From positions 1 to 64,000 of the forward strand of contig JAWZSN010000003.1 of NCBI GenBank assembly GCA_033875255.1: a stretch of 64,000 nt of DNA, in the 5' to 3' direction. The position numbers and the translations under genes were made by a program. Each line of letters begins with the position of its first letter. Position 1 is the stretch's first letter. Below are positions 42,461-50,625 of this stretch, in pieces. Source of the stretch: Marinimicrococcus sp033875255. Lineage in GTDB: Bacteria > Pseudomonadota > Alphaproteobacteria > Geminicoccales > Geminicoccaceae. The notes under the pieces are model-generated. The model ran no database searches. It had not been told where the DNA came from and saw only the letters and a list, made by a program, of their open reading frames with translations.

Positions 42461-43558
42461 TCACCTGGAGCCACGGAGGCGGTTAGCGGCTGGCCGGGCC
42501 TGCGAGCCGTACTGCGCCAGGCCCACCTCGATCGTGCAGGCCAGGCCGTCCGGGTCGAACGCCAGCTTGACCTCCGCCCCGAACTCCCGGGCGAACTGCC
42601 GCTCGAGGAGCCGGCTGCCGAAGCCCCGGCGGGCAGGCCGCGACACCGGCGGCCCGCCGATCTCCTGCCACGCCAGCCTCAGGCGCTCGTCCGGGCTTTC
42701 CATGATCGCCCAGGAGAGCTCGACATGCCCGCCGGGAGCGCTCAGCGCCCCGTACTTGGCGGCGTTGGTCGCCAGCTCGTGCAGCACCATGGCCAGGGTG
42801 ACCGCGAACTTCGGACTGAGCCGACGCTCGGCACCCTCCAGGACGAAACGCCGAGGGCCGAACGGCTCCACGACATTCTCGACCAGGCGGCGCAGGCCGG
42901 CACTTTCCCAGGTCTCGCCGGTCAGGATGTTGTGCGCCTTGGAGAGCGCCATCAGGCGCGAGTTGAAGAGCGCCAGCTCCTCGGCACAGTCGCTGCGCCT
43001 GAATGACTGCGCTGCTATCGACTGCACCGTGGCCAGGGTGTTCTTGACCCGGTGGTTGAGCTCGTTGATCAGCAGCCGCTGCCGCTCCTGCGCCTCCTTC
43101 TCGGCGCTGATGTCGCGCACCTCGATGATGGTGCCCACGACCTGCGCCGCCTCGTCGCGGATCGGGCTGGCGGTGAACGCGACGGGATAGAAGCTGCCAT
43201 CGCGGTGCACGAACGTCTCCTCGCCCTGCTCCCGGTCGTTTGCAGGGAAGGCACGGTCGATGGCGCATTCCTCGATGGGGAAGTGCCGCCCGTCGGGCCG
43301 TGTGTGGTGGACGATGTCGTGCAGCGGCCGGTCGAGGGCCAGCACCTCGTCGAGCGTGTAGCCCGTCAGCTCCTCCGCCGCCCGGTTCATGTAGATGCAG
43401 TGCTGGCGGTCATCCATGAGGAAGACCGCCACCGTGGCATTGTCGAGGACCGCATTCAGCCGACGGTCGCTTTCCCGCAGCCGCGCCAGGGCGCGGGAAT
43501 CGGACCGCGCATCGACTGTCGAGTCCGCTGCCTGCGGGGGGAGGAACGCACCCATCAT
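42461..43558 (-). CDS. PAS-domain HWE-family sensor histidine kinase
   Basis: A 365-residue soluble kinase. The PAS domain (about 30-155) shows LDNATVAVFLMDDRQHCIYMNRAAEELTGYTLDEVL and a PAC tail PVAFTASPIRDEAAQVVGTIIEVRDIS. The phospho-accepting His lies in LINELNHRVKNTLATVQSIA. The ATP-binding region has MVLHELATNAAKYGALS (N box) and the WxE element LRLAWQEIGGPPV, followed by GFGSRLLERQF. HWE kinases are typical of alphaproteobacteria and often light or general-stress sensors. No membrane segment is visible, and no flavin-Cys LOV motif (NCRFLQ) is seen, so the signal is unknown. Confidence 0.9.
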   Translation of the reverse strand: MMGAFLPPQAADSTVDARSDSRALARLRESDRRLNAVLDNATVAVFLMDDRQHCIYMNRAAEELTGYTLDEVLALDRPLHDIVHHTRPDGRHFPIEECAIDRAFPANDREQGEETFVHRDGSFYPVAFTASPIRDEAAQVVGTIIEVRDISAEKEAQERQRLLINELNHRVKNTLATVQSIAAQSFRRSDCAEELALFNSRLMALSKAHNILTGETWESAGLRRLVENVVEPFGPRRFVLEGAERRLSPKFAVTLAMVLHELATNAAKYGALSAPGGHVELSWAIMESPDERLRLAWQEIGGPPVSRPARRGFGSRLLERQFAREFGAEVKLAFDPDGLACTIEVGLAQYGSQARPAANRLRGSR

Positions 43559-43829
43559 GCCGACCCTGCTGGCTTTGCCGCGAGCGGCCCGCGCGCCGCG
43601 ATCCTCGATCCGCCGGAACCTGCGACCACGCAGCTGCCACCGTTGCCAAAGGTTGTGCCGTACGAGAGGTAGTGCCTCTATCTACCAAACAGCGTGCTGC
43701 TCAGGAAGCGGCCAGGCCTCCTCCATCATTGCAGGCGAGCCACGGTGCCCAAGTCTCCGCCGGGAAGACCCGCGGGCCGTGCGGCCCTCGTGGCAGCGGC
43801 GGGCGAGGTGAGGCGCCTGGCGGGTCCGT

Positions 43830-44036
43830 CGGTGCCGGTGCCATGCAGCGGGGCCTCTGGACGGGCTGCTCGTCGTTCTGCAAAGAGGGCCGCGCAGACG
43901 GGCGGGTGATGGCGCGCCCGCGGGTAAGCATGCCGACGACATCGGTCCTGCTCCTGATCTCGCCGTCTTGGCACTGGAGCGGGTTGGCGCGGTGCTGCTT
44001 GGAACCGTCATGTGGGCGAGCCCGTCACCGGCGGGC
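43830..44036 (-). pseudogene. Remnant of IS256-family transposase C-terminus
   Basis: Minus-strand translation around 43830-43994 reads HRANPLQCQDGEIRSRTDVVGM, then LQNDEQPVQRPRCM. This tracks the conserved C-terminus of IS256 transposases (NPLERLNGEIKRRTDVVGIF ... LLEQNDEWAVQRRYM). A few bases upstream, in another frame, LAHMTVP matches LAYMTFP of the same family. Frame changes, lost residues and absence of the catalytic core show it is long dead. Boundaries are approximate and no terminal inverted repeats were found. Confidence 0.72.
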
Positions 44037-44304
44037 GCGACGCGCTTCTCCGGCGCCTGTCCGGCGGCCCGCCGCGGCTCGCGCAAGAAGCGGAAGAGCG
44101 AGCCGTCGTGCGGCTCGGGATGCGCTGCCCGACCGGCTCCGCCCGGGTCGACCAGTCGCCCTCGCGGGGGCCGTCGCGCCCGGCCGGCCGGCCGGCGAGC
44201 GCGCACTCTGCGTGGCCGGAGCAGCAAAAGCCGCATGACTTGGCTGCCGGCTGGCCGTGGCCGCGCCCGGAAGCCTCGGCTCGCATGCCGTGAACGCCCG
44301 CAAT

Positions 44305-44319
44305 ATGCAGCTGCTGCAT
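44305..44319. promoter_or_regulatory. ATGC-N7-GCAT dyad upstream of the TRAP operon
   Basis: ATGCAGCTGCTGCAT has the same ATGC-N7-GCAT layout as the two dyads flanking the lysR gene at 53 kb. It lies 511 bp upstream of dctP, far for direct activation, so it is a weaker candidate than the other two. It also folds as a 7-bp hairpin. Confidence 0.3.
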
Positions 44320-44758
44320 GTTATGGCCCTCGATAGGCATTGGGAACCGCTTGCGCCGGTCGCTAAGCTTTGCGGGTTGGAACTGCGCTGGAAGAGCATC
44401 CCGGCATGGACCTCGCGCTGCCCCGTGTGCTGTCTTGCTCTCCGGAGGATGCTGCCGGGGAATTCAGGTTGCGCCGCGGGCGCACCTGGAAGCCCGGCGA
44501 GGCGGGGTGGCGGCACCGCGCTCGCGACGAGCGCCGACGGGCGGCGCCGCCCGGAGCGGGGCCGGCTCTTGTGCGCCAGGAGGAAAGACTCCTGTGCCCG
44601 GGGAGGGCGGCTCCGCAACTCTGCCGACCTCCGGCTTCAAGATGTCCTGCCGAGAGTGAACGCGCCGACGGCTCTCCACACGGCCGGCCCAAAAGGGCCA
44701 TGGCGCGACGCTTACATGCACTTGGCTGAGCTCGGATCCGGCGAGCACGTCACACCGA

Positions 44759-44777
44759 CCCACGACGATGACGTGGG
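44759..44777. promoter_or_regulatory. CCCACG-N7-CGTGGG inverted repeat upstream of TRAP operon
   Basis: A perfect 6-bp dyad with a 7-base centre, 53 bp before the dctP start codon, is a sensible position for an operator at the operon promoter. No matching copy was noticed elsewhere, and no clear -35/-10 pair could be assigned. Confidence 0.45.
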
Positions 44778-44830
44778 ATGAGAACGAATGTCGGCGCTCA
44801 AGATCCGACGCAAAACTGGGGAGACCTGTG

Positions 44831-45820
44831 ATGATCAAAACTTTGACCCGGCACTTGGCTGCTGCAGCGGTCGCGGCGGTCGCGGCATCGCCGGCCTTGG
44901 CGGCGACGACGATGAATCTCGGCTGGGCCACGCCCCTCGAGTCCACCAATGGGCTGTTTGCGAGCAAGTTCGCCGAGCTCGCCGATAAATACACCGACGG
45001 CGAGGTCGTGGTGAAGCTGCGTCCCTCGGGGCAGATCGCCGGAGAGGACGAGGCCTTCAAGGCGCTGCAGCTCGGCACGGTCGGCGGCTACCTGGTCACG
45101 TCGAACAACATCTCCCCGCATTTCGGCCTCATGGACGTTTTCGTCCTGCCCTTCATTTTCCGCGATACCGAGCACGCCTTTGCGGTGCTCGACGGGGAAG
45201 TTGGAGATTCGATCAAGGATCGTCTCTACAAGGACACCGGCGTCCATCTGCTCTCGTTCAACAATGTCGAGCACCGGGATCTGTACAATACGGTCCGTCC
45301 GATCGAGACCTTCGAGGATTTCGGCGGACTTAAGTACCGGGTGCCCAAGAACGAGGTCATGATCGAGACCTTCCGCGCCTTCGGCGCCGAGCCGGTGCCG
45401 CTCGCCTGGTCCGAGACGCCGACGGCGCTGCAGACCGGCACGATCGACGGCGGTGACAACGGCACCAACGTGATCCTCGAGATGAAGTTCTACGAGTTCG
45501 CCGATCATCTGGCGATCCTCGAGCATTTCTCGAGCTTCACGCCCCTTCTGGTCAGTGACAACTTCATGTCGCGGCTGTCCGAGGAGGACCAGGCGGCGAT
45601 CCGGCGTGCGGCCAATGAAGCGCAGGACTACCAGCGCGAGATCATGGCTGTCAGGACGGCCGAGATCCGCAAGGAGCTCGCCGAGCGCGGCATGAAGGTG
45701 ACCTATCCCGAGAAGGAGAAGTTCATCGCCGCCGCCGAGCAGGTCCAGGATCTCTTCGCCGAGAAGAAGGGCGAGGCGTTCCGCGGCCTGCTGGAGCAGA
45801 TCCGGGCGACCGGTCGCTGA
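44831..45820 (+). CDS. TRAP transporter substrate-binding protein (DctP)
   Basis: A 329-residue periplasmic receptor with signal peptide MIKTLTRHLAAAAVAAVAASPALA. DctP motifs are NLGWATPLESTNGLFASKFAELADKYTDGEVVVKLRPSGQ and GLMDVFVLPFIFRDTEHAFAVLDG. The conserved Arg that binds a ligand carboxylate lies in LKYRVPKNEVMIETFRAFGAEPVPLAWSETPTALQTGTIDGG. It captures a carboxylate or sulfonate ligand. The nature of the downstream enzymes points to an N-acylated or D-amino acid (inference). The ATG at 44831 follows GGGGAGACCTGTG. Confidence 0.92.
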   Translation: MIKTLTRHLAAAAVAAVAASPALAATTMNLGWATPLESTNGLFASKFAELADKYTDGEVVVKLRPSGQIAGEDEAFKALQLGTVGGYLVTSNNISPHFGLMDVFVLPFIFRDTEHAFAVLDGEVGDSIKDRLYKDTGVHLLSFNNVEHRDLYNTVRPIETFEDFGGLKYRVPKNEVMIETFRAFGAEPVPLAWSETPTALQTGTIDGGDNGTNVILEMKFYEFADHLAILEHFSSFTPLLVSDNFMSRLSEEDQAAIRRAANEAQDYQREIMAVRTAEIRKELAERGMKVTYPEKEKFIAAAEQVQDLFAEKKGEAFRGLLEQIRATGR

Positions 45821-45822
45821 CC

Positions 45823-46371
45823 ATGACCGTTATCCGCACCATCGGGAATCGCGCCGAGGAAATAATCGGTCAGCTGGCCCTGTGCATCGTCGCGGTGTGT
45901 GTCTTCGCCCAGGTGGTCAGCCGGTATGTCTTCGGCACTGCGATCACCTGGACGGAGGAACTCGCAGGCTTCGCGATGGTCTGGGCGGTCTACATGGGTG
46001 CGGCTGTGGCGGTGCGCGACCGCTTCCACATCCGCATCCTCTTTGCGGTCGAGGCCCTTCCGCGCCGCCTCGCGCTTCCGGCGATCCTGCTCGGCGACCT
46101 GCTGTGGCTCGGCTTCTGTGCCCTCATGCTGAAGGTGGGTTGGGAATACATCTCGCTTCTGTGGGCCCGGGAATATGTCTCGCCCTCGCTCGGGATCGAC
46201 CAGAAGTGGCCGCAAAGCATTGTCATCATCGGTTACGTCGCAATCGTTCTCCGGCTGGTCCAGCTCTACGTGCAGTGGTTCCGGAGCGGCTTGGCGGGCT
46301 TGCCGGGCATCATTCCAACGGAGCCCGAGCAGGCTGGCGATCCCGACAGTGGTGAGGCGCTGAGCTCATGA
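45823..46371 (+). CDS. TRAP transporter small membrane subunit (DctQ)
   Basis: A 182-residue protein with four predicted helices. The first is ALCIVAVCVFAQVVSRYVF, followed by the DctQ signature TWTEELAGFAMVWAVYMGAAVAVRDRFHI. The gene begins 2 bp after dctP and its TGA overlaps the ATG of dctM. Together the three genes form a complete TRAP system. Confidence 0.92.
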   Translation: MTVIRTIGNRAEEIIGQLALCIVAVCVFAQVVSRYVFGTAITWTEELAGFAMVWAVYMGAAVAVRDRFHIRILFAVEALPRRLALPAILLGDLLWLGFCALMLKVGWEYISLLWAREYVSPSLGIDQKWPQSIVIIGYVAIVLRLVQLYVQWFRSGLAGLPGIIPTEPEQAGDPDSGEALSS

Positions 46372-47660
46372 ATCCGACTATCGCCGTCGTTGGGGCCTTC
46401 GTCGGCGCCACGCTTCTCGGCATGCCGCTCTTCGTCGCGGTCGGGCTGACCACGGCGCTGGCGCTCTACCTGATCGACATTCCGGTCACGCTGCTGGCGC
46501 AGACCGCCTTCACGTCGCTGCAGCCCTTTCCTCTGCTGACGATCCCGCTGTTCGTTCTCGCCGGCCGCCTGATGGAGAGCGGCGGCATGGCGGCGCACAT
46601 GATCAAGATCGCGCAGACGCTGGTGGGTGCCTATCGCGGCTCGATGGCGATGGTCACGATCTCCGCCTGCGCCCTCTTCGCTGCCCTCTCGGGCTCGGGT
46701 CCGGCCACGACGGCTGCCATCGGCAGCGTGACCATCCCCGAGATGATCCGGCAGGGCTACACGAAGCGCTTCGCCGCCGCGGTCGCGGCCTCGGCGGGTG
46801 CCCTCGGCAGCATGATCCCGCCGAGCAACCTGATGATCATCTACTGCCTGGTGGCAGAGGAATCCATCCCGCGGCTCTTCCTGGCAGGCTTCGTGCCGGG
46901 GATCGGCGTCGCGCTCCTGCTGATGCTGACCGCCTACATCATCTCCGTCCGGCGCGGCTACGGCACGACCACAGGGCAGAAGTTCTCGTTGCGCCCGATG
47001 CTCGCCGCATGCTGGCAGGGCAAGTGGGCGATCTTCGCGCCGGTCCTGATCCTGGGCGGCATCTACAGCGGCATCTTCACGCCCACCGAAGCCGCTGCGG
47101 TCGCGGTGTTCTATGCACTCTTCATCGGCCTCTTCGTCTATCGGCAGCTGACCTGGGCAGGCATCGCCGATGCTTTGCGCTTCACCACGCTGATGACCGG
47201 CATCCTGATCATCATCGCTCCCTCCCTCGCCTTCGGCCAGGTGCTCGCCTTCTACGACCTGCCGCAGCATGTTCAGGCGTTGCTGGACGGAATCGCGGCG
47301 GACCCGCTCTGGGTGATGATCATCATCGGCCTGATCCTGATCTTCGTCGGCACCTTCATGGAGTCGCTCGCCCAGATCATCCTGTTCACGCCCGTCTTCC
47401 TGCCCGCCGTCGTCGGCATGGGCGTGGATCCAATCGTCTTCGGCGTGTTCATGGTGATGAGCTGCGAGATCGGCTTCCTGACGCCGCCGCTCGGCGGCAA
47501 CCTCAACGTTGCCGCCCGCCTGACCAATATCTCGATCGAGGATGTGTCGGTCGGCGTGCTGCCCTTCATCCTGCCCTACGTCATCTTGATGCTGGTCATG
47601 ATCCTGCTGCCGCAGAGCATCACGTTCATCCCCGACCTGATCTACGGCGCCCGCCCCTGA
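46368..47660 (+). CDS. TRAP transporter large membrane subunit (DctM)
   Basis: A 430-residue polytopic permease with about 12 hydrophobic segments. Signatures are FVGATLLGMPLFVAVGLTTALAL, FVLAGRLMESGGMAAHMIKIAQTL and LFAALSGSGPATTAAIGSVTIPEM. SAGALGSMIPPSNLMIIYCLVAEES and the C-terminal EIGFLTPPLGGNLNVAA follow. It couples sodium-driven uptake with DctP and DctQ. The ATGA overlap with dctQ indicates coupled translation. Confidence 0.94.
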   Translation: MNPTIAVVGAFVGATLLGMPLFVAVGLTTALALYLIDIPVTLLAQTAFTSLQPFPLLTIPLFVLAGRLMESGGMAAHMIKIAQTLVGAYRGSMAMVTISACALFAALSGSGPATTAAIGSVTIPEMIRQGYTKRFAAAVAASAGALGSMIPPSNLMIIYCLVAEESIPRLFLAGFVPGIGVALLLMLTAYIISVRRGYGTTTGQKFSLRPMLAACWQGKWAIFAPVLILGGIYSGIFTPTEAAAVAVFYALFIGLFVYRQLTWAGIADALRFTTLMTGILIIIAPSLAFGQVLAFYDLPQHVQALLDGIAADPLWVMIIIGLILIFVGTFMESLAQIILFTPVFLPAVVGMGVDPIVFGVFMVMSCEIGFLTPPLGGNLNVAARLTNISIEDVSVGVLPFILPYVILMLVMILLPQSITFIPDLIYGARP

Positions 47661-47682
47661 TCCCCAGACGAGGTTCCGCTCC

Positions 47683-49272
47683 ATGTTCGATACCATTCTT
47701 GCAAACGGCCGTATCCTGGACGGCAGCGGTGCCCCCGGCTACGAGGCGGACATCGCCATAACCGGCGACAGGATCGTCGCGATCGGCGACATGTCCTCGG
47801 CAGAGTCCGCGCGCCGGATCGACGTCTCCGGGCTGACCGTCACGCCCGGGTTCATCGACATCCACACCCATTCCGACGCCGTTCTCCTGGCCGATGGCCG
47901 GGCCGACAGCCAGGTGATGCAGGGGGTCACCACCGAGGTCTGCGGGCAGTGCGGCTTCTCCTTCGCGCCGGTGGCGGATCCGCGGAAGATGGAGAAGTGG
48001 ATGGTCGGCCGCCTGCCGGGCGTGGACGTCTCCTGGCGGAGCTTCGGCGAATATCTCGACGCTCTGGAGAAAAAGTCGCTGGGGTTGAACGTCATGTCCC
48101 TGGTGGGCCACGGCGCCATCCGCAGCGCCGTGATGGGCGAGGGCACGCACAGTCCCGGCGAGGACGAGATCGACCGGATGGCTGGCCTGGTCGCGGAATC
48201 GATCGATGGCGGCGCCTGGGGCATGTCCACCGGCCTCGAATACTGGCCCGGGCTCAGCGCCGGGGCGGCGGAGCTCACGCGCCTGTGCTCCGTGGTCGCC
48301 GACCGGGACGCTTTGCACGCCTCGCACGTCCGCAACCGTGACGTTTACTACGACATGGGCTTCACCGAGGTGATCTCGGTCGGGCGGGTATCGGGCGCGC
48401 GGACCCAGATCTCGCACATCCAGCCGAAATACGGGCGCCCCGACCATGCGATGGCGCACACCTTGCGGATGATCGACGAAGCGCAGGCGGCGGGCGTCGA
48501 CGTGGCCTTCGACATCATCCCGCACGAGTGGTCGCATACCGGCGTGGCCCAGAACCTTCCGGCGTGGGCGCGCGAGGGTGGGGTCGAGGCCCTGCTGAAG
48601 CGGCTCGAGGATCCGGCCGCGCGCGAGCGGATGAAGGCGAACCGGGCGCCGATGTGGCGCCTCGTCCTGGAGCGGCGCTGGGACATGATCCGCTTCCTGC
48701 GCGCCAGCGACGAGAGCCTGCTGGGCCGTACCGTGGCCGAGGTCGCCGAGGCGCGCGGCGCGAGCGATCCGTTCGACATGGTGCTCGACCTGCTTCGGGC
48801 CGAGGGTGAGGCCGCGCTGCAGATGCTCTGGACATCGCAGAGCTTCTTCGAGGAAGACCTGGTCATGTGTCTCAAGCGCCGCGAATGCGGCGTCATGTCG
48901 GACACGCTCGCCTTGTGCCGGAAGGGTCCCACGGCGGGCCTGATCGGCTCGCTCGCCGGCTATGGCTGGGCGGCGCGTTTCCTGGAGCATTATGTCCGCG
49001 AGATGGCGCTGATGCCGATCGAGGAGGCGGTTCGCCGCCTGACCGGTCTGCCCGCGGAGCGGCTGGGACTCAGTGACCGCGGCATCCTTCGCCCGGGCGC
49101 CTACGCCGACATTGCGACCTTCGACCTCGACGCCGTTACCTATAACTGCACCGTGGAAAGCCCGCGGCAGCATCCCGTGGGTTTCCACCATGTGCTGGTC
49201 AACGGGCGGCTCGCGGTCGAGAACGGCCGCCGCACCGACGCCGATGCCGGCCGGGTGCTCCGGCGGCCCTGA
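47683..49272 (+). CDS. N-acyl-D-amino-acid deacylase (D-aminoacylase family, amidohydrolase)
   Basis: A 529-residue amidohydrolase. The metal site begins with GFIDIHTHSDAVLL (His-x-His), then TEVCGQCGFSFAP, where the Cys corresponds to the bridging Cys of D-aminoacylases. LHASHVRNRD and ARTQISHIQPKYG give later metal/substrate His residues, with the catalytic Asp region CGVMSDTLALC near residue 405. Members hydrolyse N-acyl-D-amino acids or N-acyl-D-glutamate. The gene starts 22 bp after dctM and precedes an amino-acid dehydrogenase, which fits import, deacylation, then oxidation. Confidence 0.87.
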   Translation: MFDTILANGRILDGSGAPGYEADIAITGDRIVAIGDMSSAESARRIDVSGLTVTPGFIDIHTHSDAVLLADGRADSQVMQGVTTEVCGQCGFSFAPVADPRKMEKWMVGRLPGVDVSWRSFGEYLDALEKKSLGLNVMSLVGHGAIRSAVMGEGTHSPGEDEIDRMAGLVAESIDGGAWGMSTGLEYWPGLSAGAAELTRLCSVVADRDALHASHVRNRDVYYDMGFTEVISVGRVSGARTQISHIQPKYGRPDHAMAHTLRMIDEAQAAGVDVAFDIIPHEWSHTGVAQNLPAWAREGGVEALLKRLEDPAARERMKANRAPMWRLVLERRWDMIRFLRASDESLLGRTVAEVAEARGASDPFDMVLDLLRAEGEAALQMLWTSQSFFEEDLVMCLKRRECGVMSDTLALCRKGPTAGLIGSLAGYGWAARFLEHYVREMALMPIEEAVRRLTGLPAERLGLSDRGILRPGAYADIATFDLDAVTYNCTVESPRQHPVGFHHVLVNGRLAVENGRRTDADAGRVLRRP

Positions 49273-49274
49273 CC

Positions 49275-50513
49275 ATGCGGACCATCGTCGTCGGTGGGGG
49301 CATCGTCGGTCTCGCCTGTGCCCGCAATCTGCAGAAGATGGGGGTGGACGTCACCCTCATCGATCCGCAGCCGCCCGGCAGCCAGGCATCCGCGGGCAAT
49401 GCCGGGCTCATCGCCGGATCGGCCGTGGTGCCCGAGGCCAGCGCGGCGCTCTTGCGCCGCCTGCCCCGCATGCTTCTCGATCGCGATGGCCCTCTGCGGG
49501 TCAGCGTCCGCCACGCGCCGAAGATGGTCCGCTATGCGCGGCATGTGCTGCGCGCGGCTCGGGAAGCGGAGCGCGAGAGGATATCCAAGGCCCTCGCGCC
49601 GTTGACGCTGCCGGCCTACGACGCGTGGATGCGCCTGCTCGACGACCTGCCGGAGGCACGGCAGCTGTTCCGCCGCGACGGCTGCCTCTACCTTTATCTC
49701 ACGCGCGACGAGCAACGCGCCGCAGAGCCCGCCAACGCCATGCGCCGTCGTCGGGGGATGCAGCTGACGGAGGTGAACGCGGCCGAGCTGCGCCAGTTGG
49801 CGCCGGCGCTTGCGCTGCACTCGGACGATGCGCTGCATTCGCCGGCGGGCGGTTGGGTGGCCAATCCGCAGCGGCTGGGCGAGCTCCTGGCCGCGGCGTT
49901 GACGCGGGACGGCGCGCGGATCCTGCGCGACCGGGTCATCGGCTTCGCGACCGCAGACTCCCGAGTCACGGCGGCTCGAACGGAGACCGGACGCCATGAC
50001 GCCGATTGCGTCATCCTGGCGGCCGGTGCCTGGTCGGCCCGCTTGGCGGCGCAACTTGGGGTCGACGTGCCGCTCGATACCGAGCGTGGCTACCACCTGC
50101 ATTTGCCGCTCGAGCCCGGTGCGGTCAACGTGCCGCTGCTCGTGCCCTCGATGGGCGTCGCGCTGACGCCGATGGAGGGAGGCGTGCGCGTTGCGGGTCT
50201 GGTCGAGTTCGCCGGCCTGGAGGCTCCGGCTTCCGAAGCCATGTTCGGGCGTCTCGAGCGCCGTGCAGCGAGGCTCTTCGGCGAAGGAGCGGTCCGCGGT
50301 GCCGGGCGATGGATGGGGCGGCGGCCGTCCCTGCCGGACGCGCTGCCGATCATCGACCGCTCGCCGACCTACGGCAACGCCCTGCTCGCCTTCGGCAACG
50401 GGCAGATGGGGCTGACCCAGGCCGCGGTCACGGCGGGGGCGATCGGCGATCTGAGCCAGGGCGGTGAGCCGGAGCTGGACCTGGCTCCCTATAGGGCGCT
50501 CCGCTTCTCGTGA
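49275..50513 (+). CDS. FAD-dependent amino-acid oxidoreductase (D-amino acid dehydrogenase/glycine oxidase type)
   Basis: A 412-residue DAO-family flavoprotein. The N-terminal dinucleotide motif is TIVVGGGIVGLACARNLQ, followed by SQASAGNAGLIAGSAVVP. A middle segment PLDTERGYHLHLPLEPGAVN and a C-terminal FAD closure WMGRRPSLPDALPIIDRSP...LLAFGNGQMGLTQAA match DadA-like enzymes. It would oxidise a D-amino acid freed by the upstream deacylase and pass electrons to the respiratory chain. It begins 2 bp after the deacylase stop (operon). Substrate specificity is inferred only from context. Confidence 0.86.
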   Translation: MRTIVVGGGIVGLACARNLQKMGVDVTLIDPQPPGSQASAGNAGLIAGSAVVPEASAALLRRLPRMLLDRDGPLRVSVRHAPKMVRYARHVLRAAREAERERISKALAPLTLPAYDAWMRLLDDLPEARQLFRRDGCLYLYLTRDEQRAAEPANAMRRRRGMQLTEVNAAELRQLAPALALHSDDALHSPAGGWVANPQRLGELLAAALTRDGARILRDRVIGFATADSRVTAARTETGRHDADCVILAAGAWSARLAAQLGVDVPLDTERGYHLHLPLEPGAVNVPLLVPSMGVALTPMEGGVRVAGLVEFAGLEAPASEAMFGRLERRAARLFGEGAVRGAGRWMGRRPSLPDALPIIDRSPTYGNALLAFGNGQMGLTQAAVTAGAIGDLSQGGEPELDLAPYRALRFS

Positions 50514-50625
50514 TGCCGGACGACCGCCGGCGGCGCGGCGGCGGAGAGCCGTTGGGAACTCCCCGCCTCGTCACAAGCGGGGAGTCCTGACGTCCAATCT
50601 GTTCCGCCGCTTCGCGGAGGCGCTC

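Larger units (their letters stand above)
43559..44830. other. 1.27-kb stretch without an intact gene
   Basis: None of the open frames here shows domain-like sequence, and all are Arg/Ala/Pro-rich frame shadows of high-GC DNA. The stretch contains a decayed IS256-type transposase tail (about 43830-44036), one ATGC-N7-GCAT dyad (44305-44319) and a CCCACG-N7-CGTGGG dyad (44759-44777) ahead of the TRAP operon. I see nothing specific in 43559-43829 or in most of 44320-44758. Confidence 0.6.

Noticed and set aside
43672..44238. Several 60-200-codon frames on both strands in the gap
   Set aside because: Overlapping frames with Arg/Ala/Pro-rich composition and no ribosome binding sites; only the IS256 tail was recognisable.
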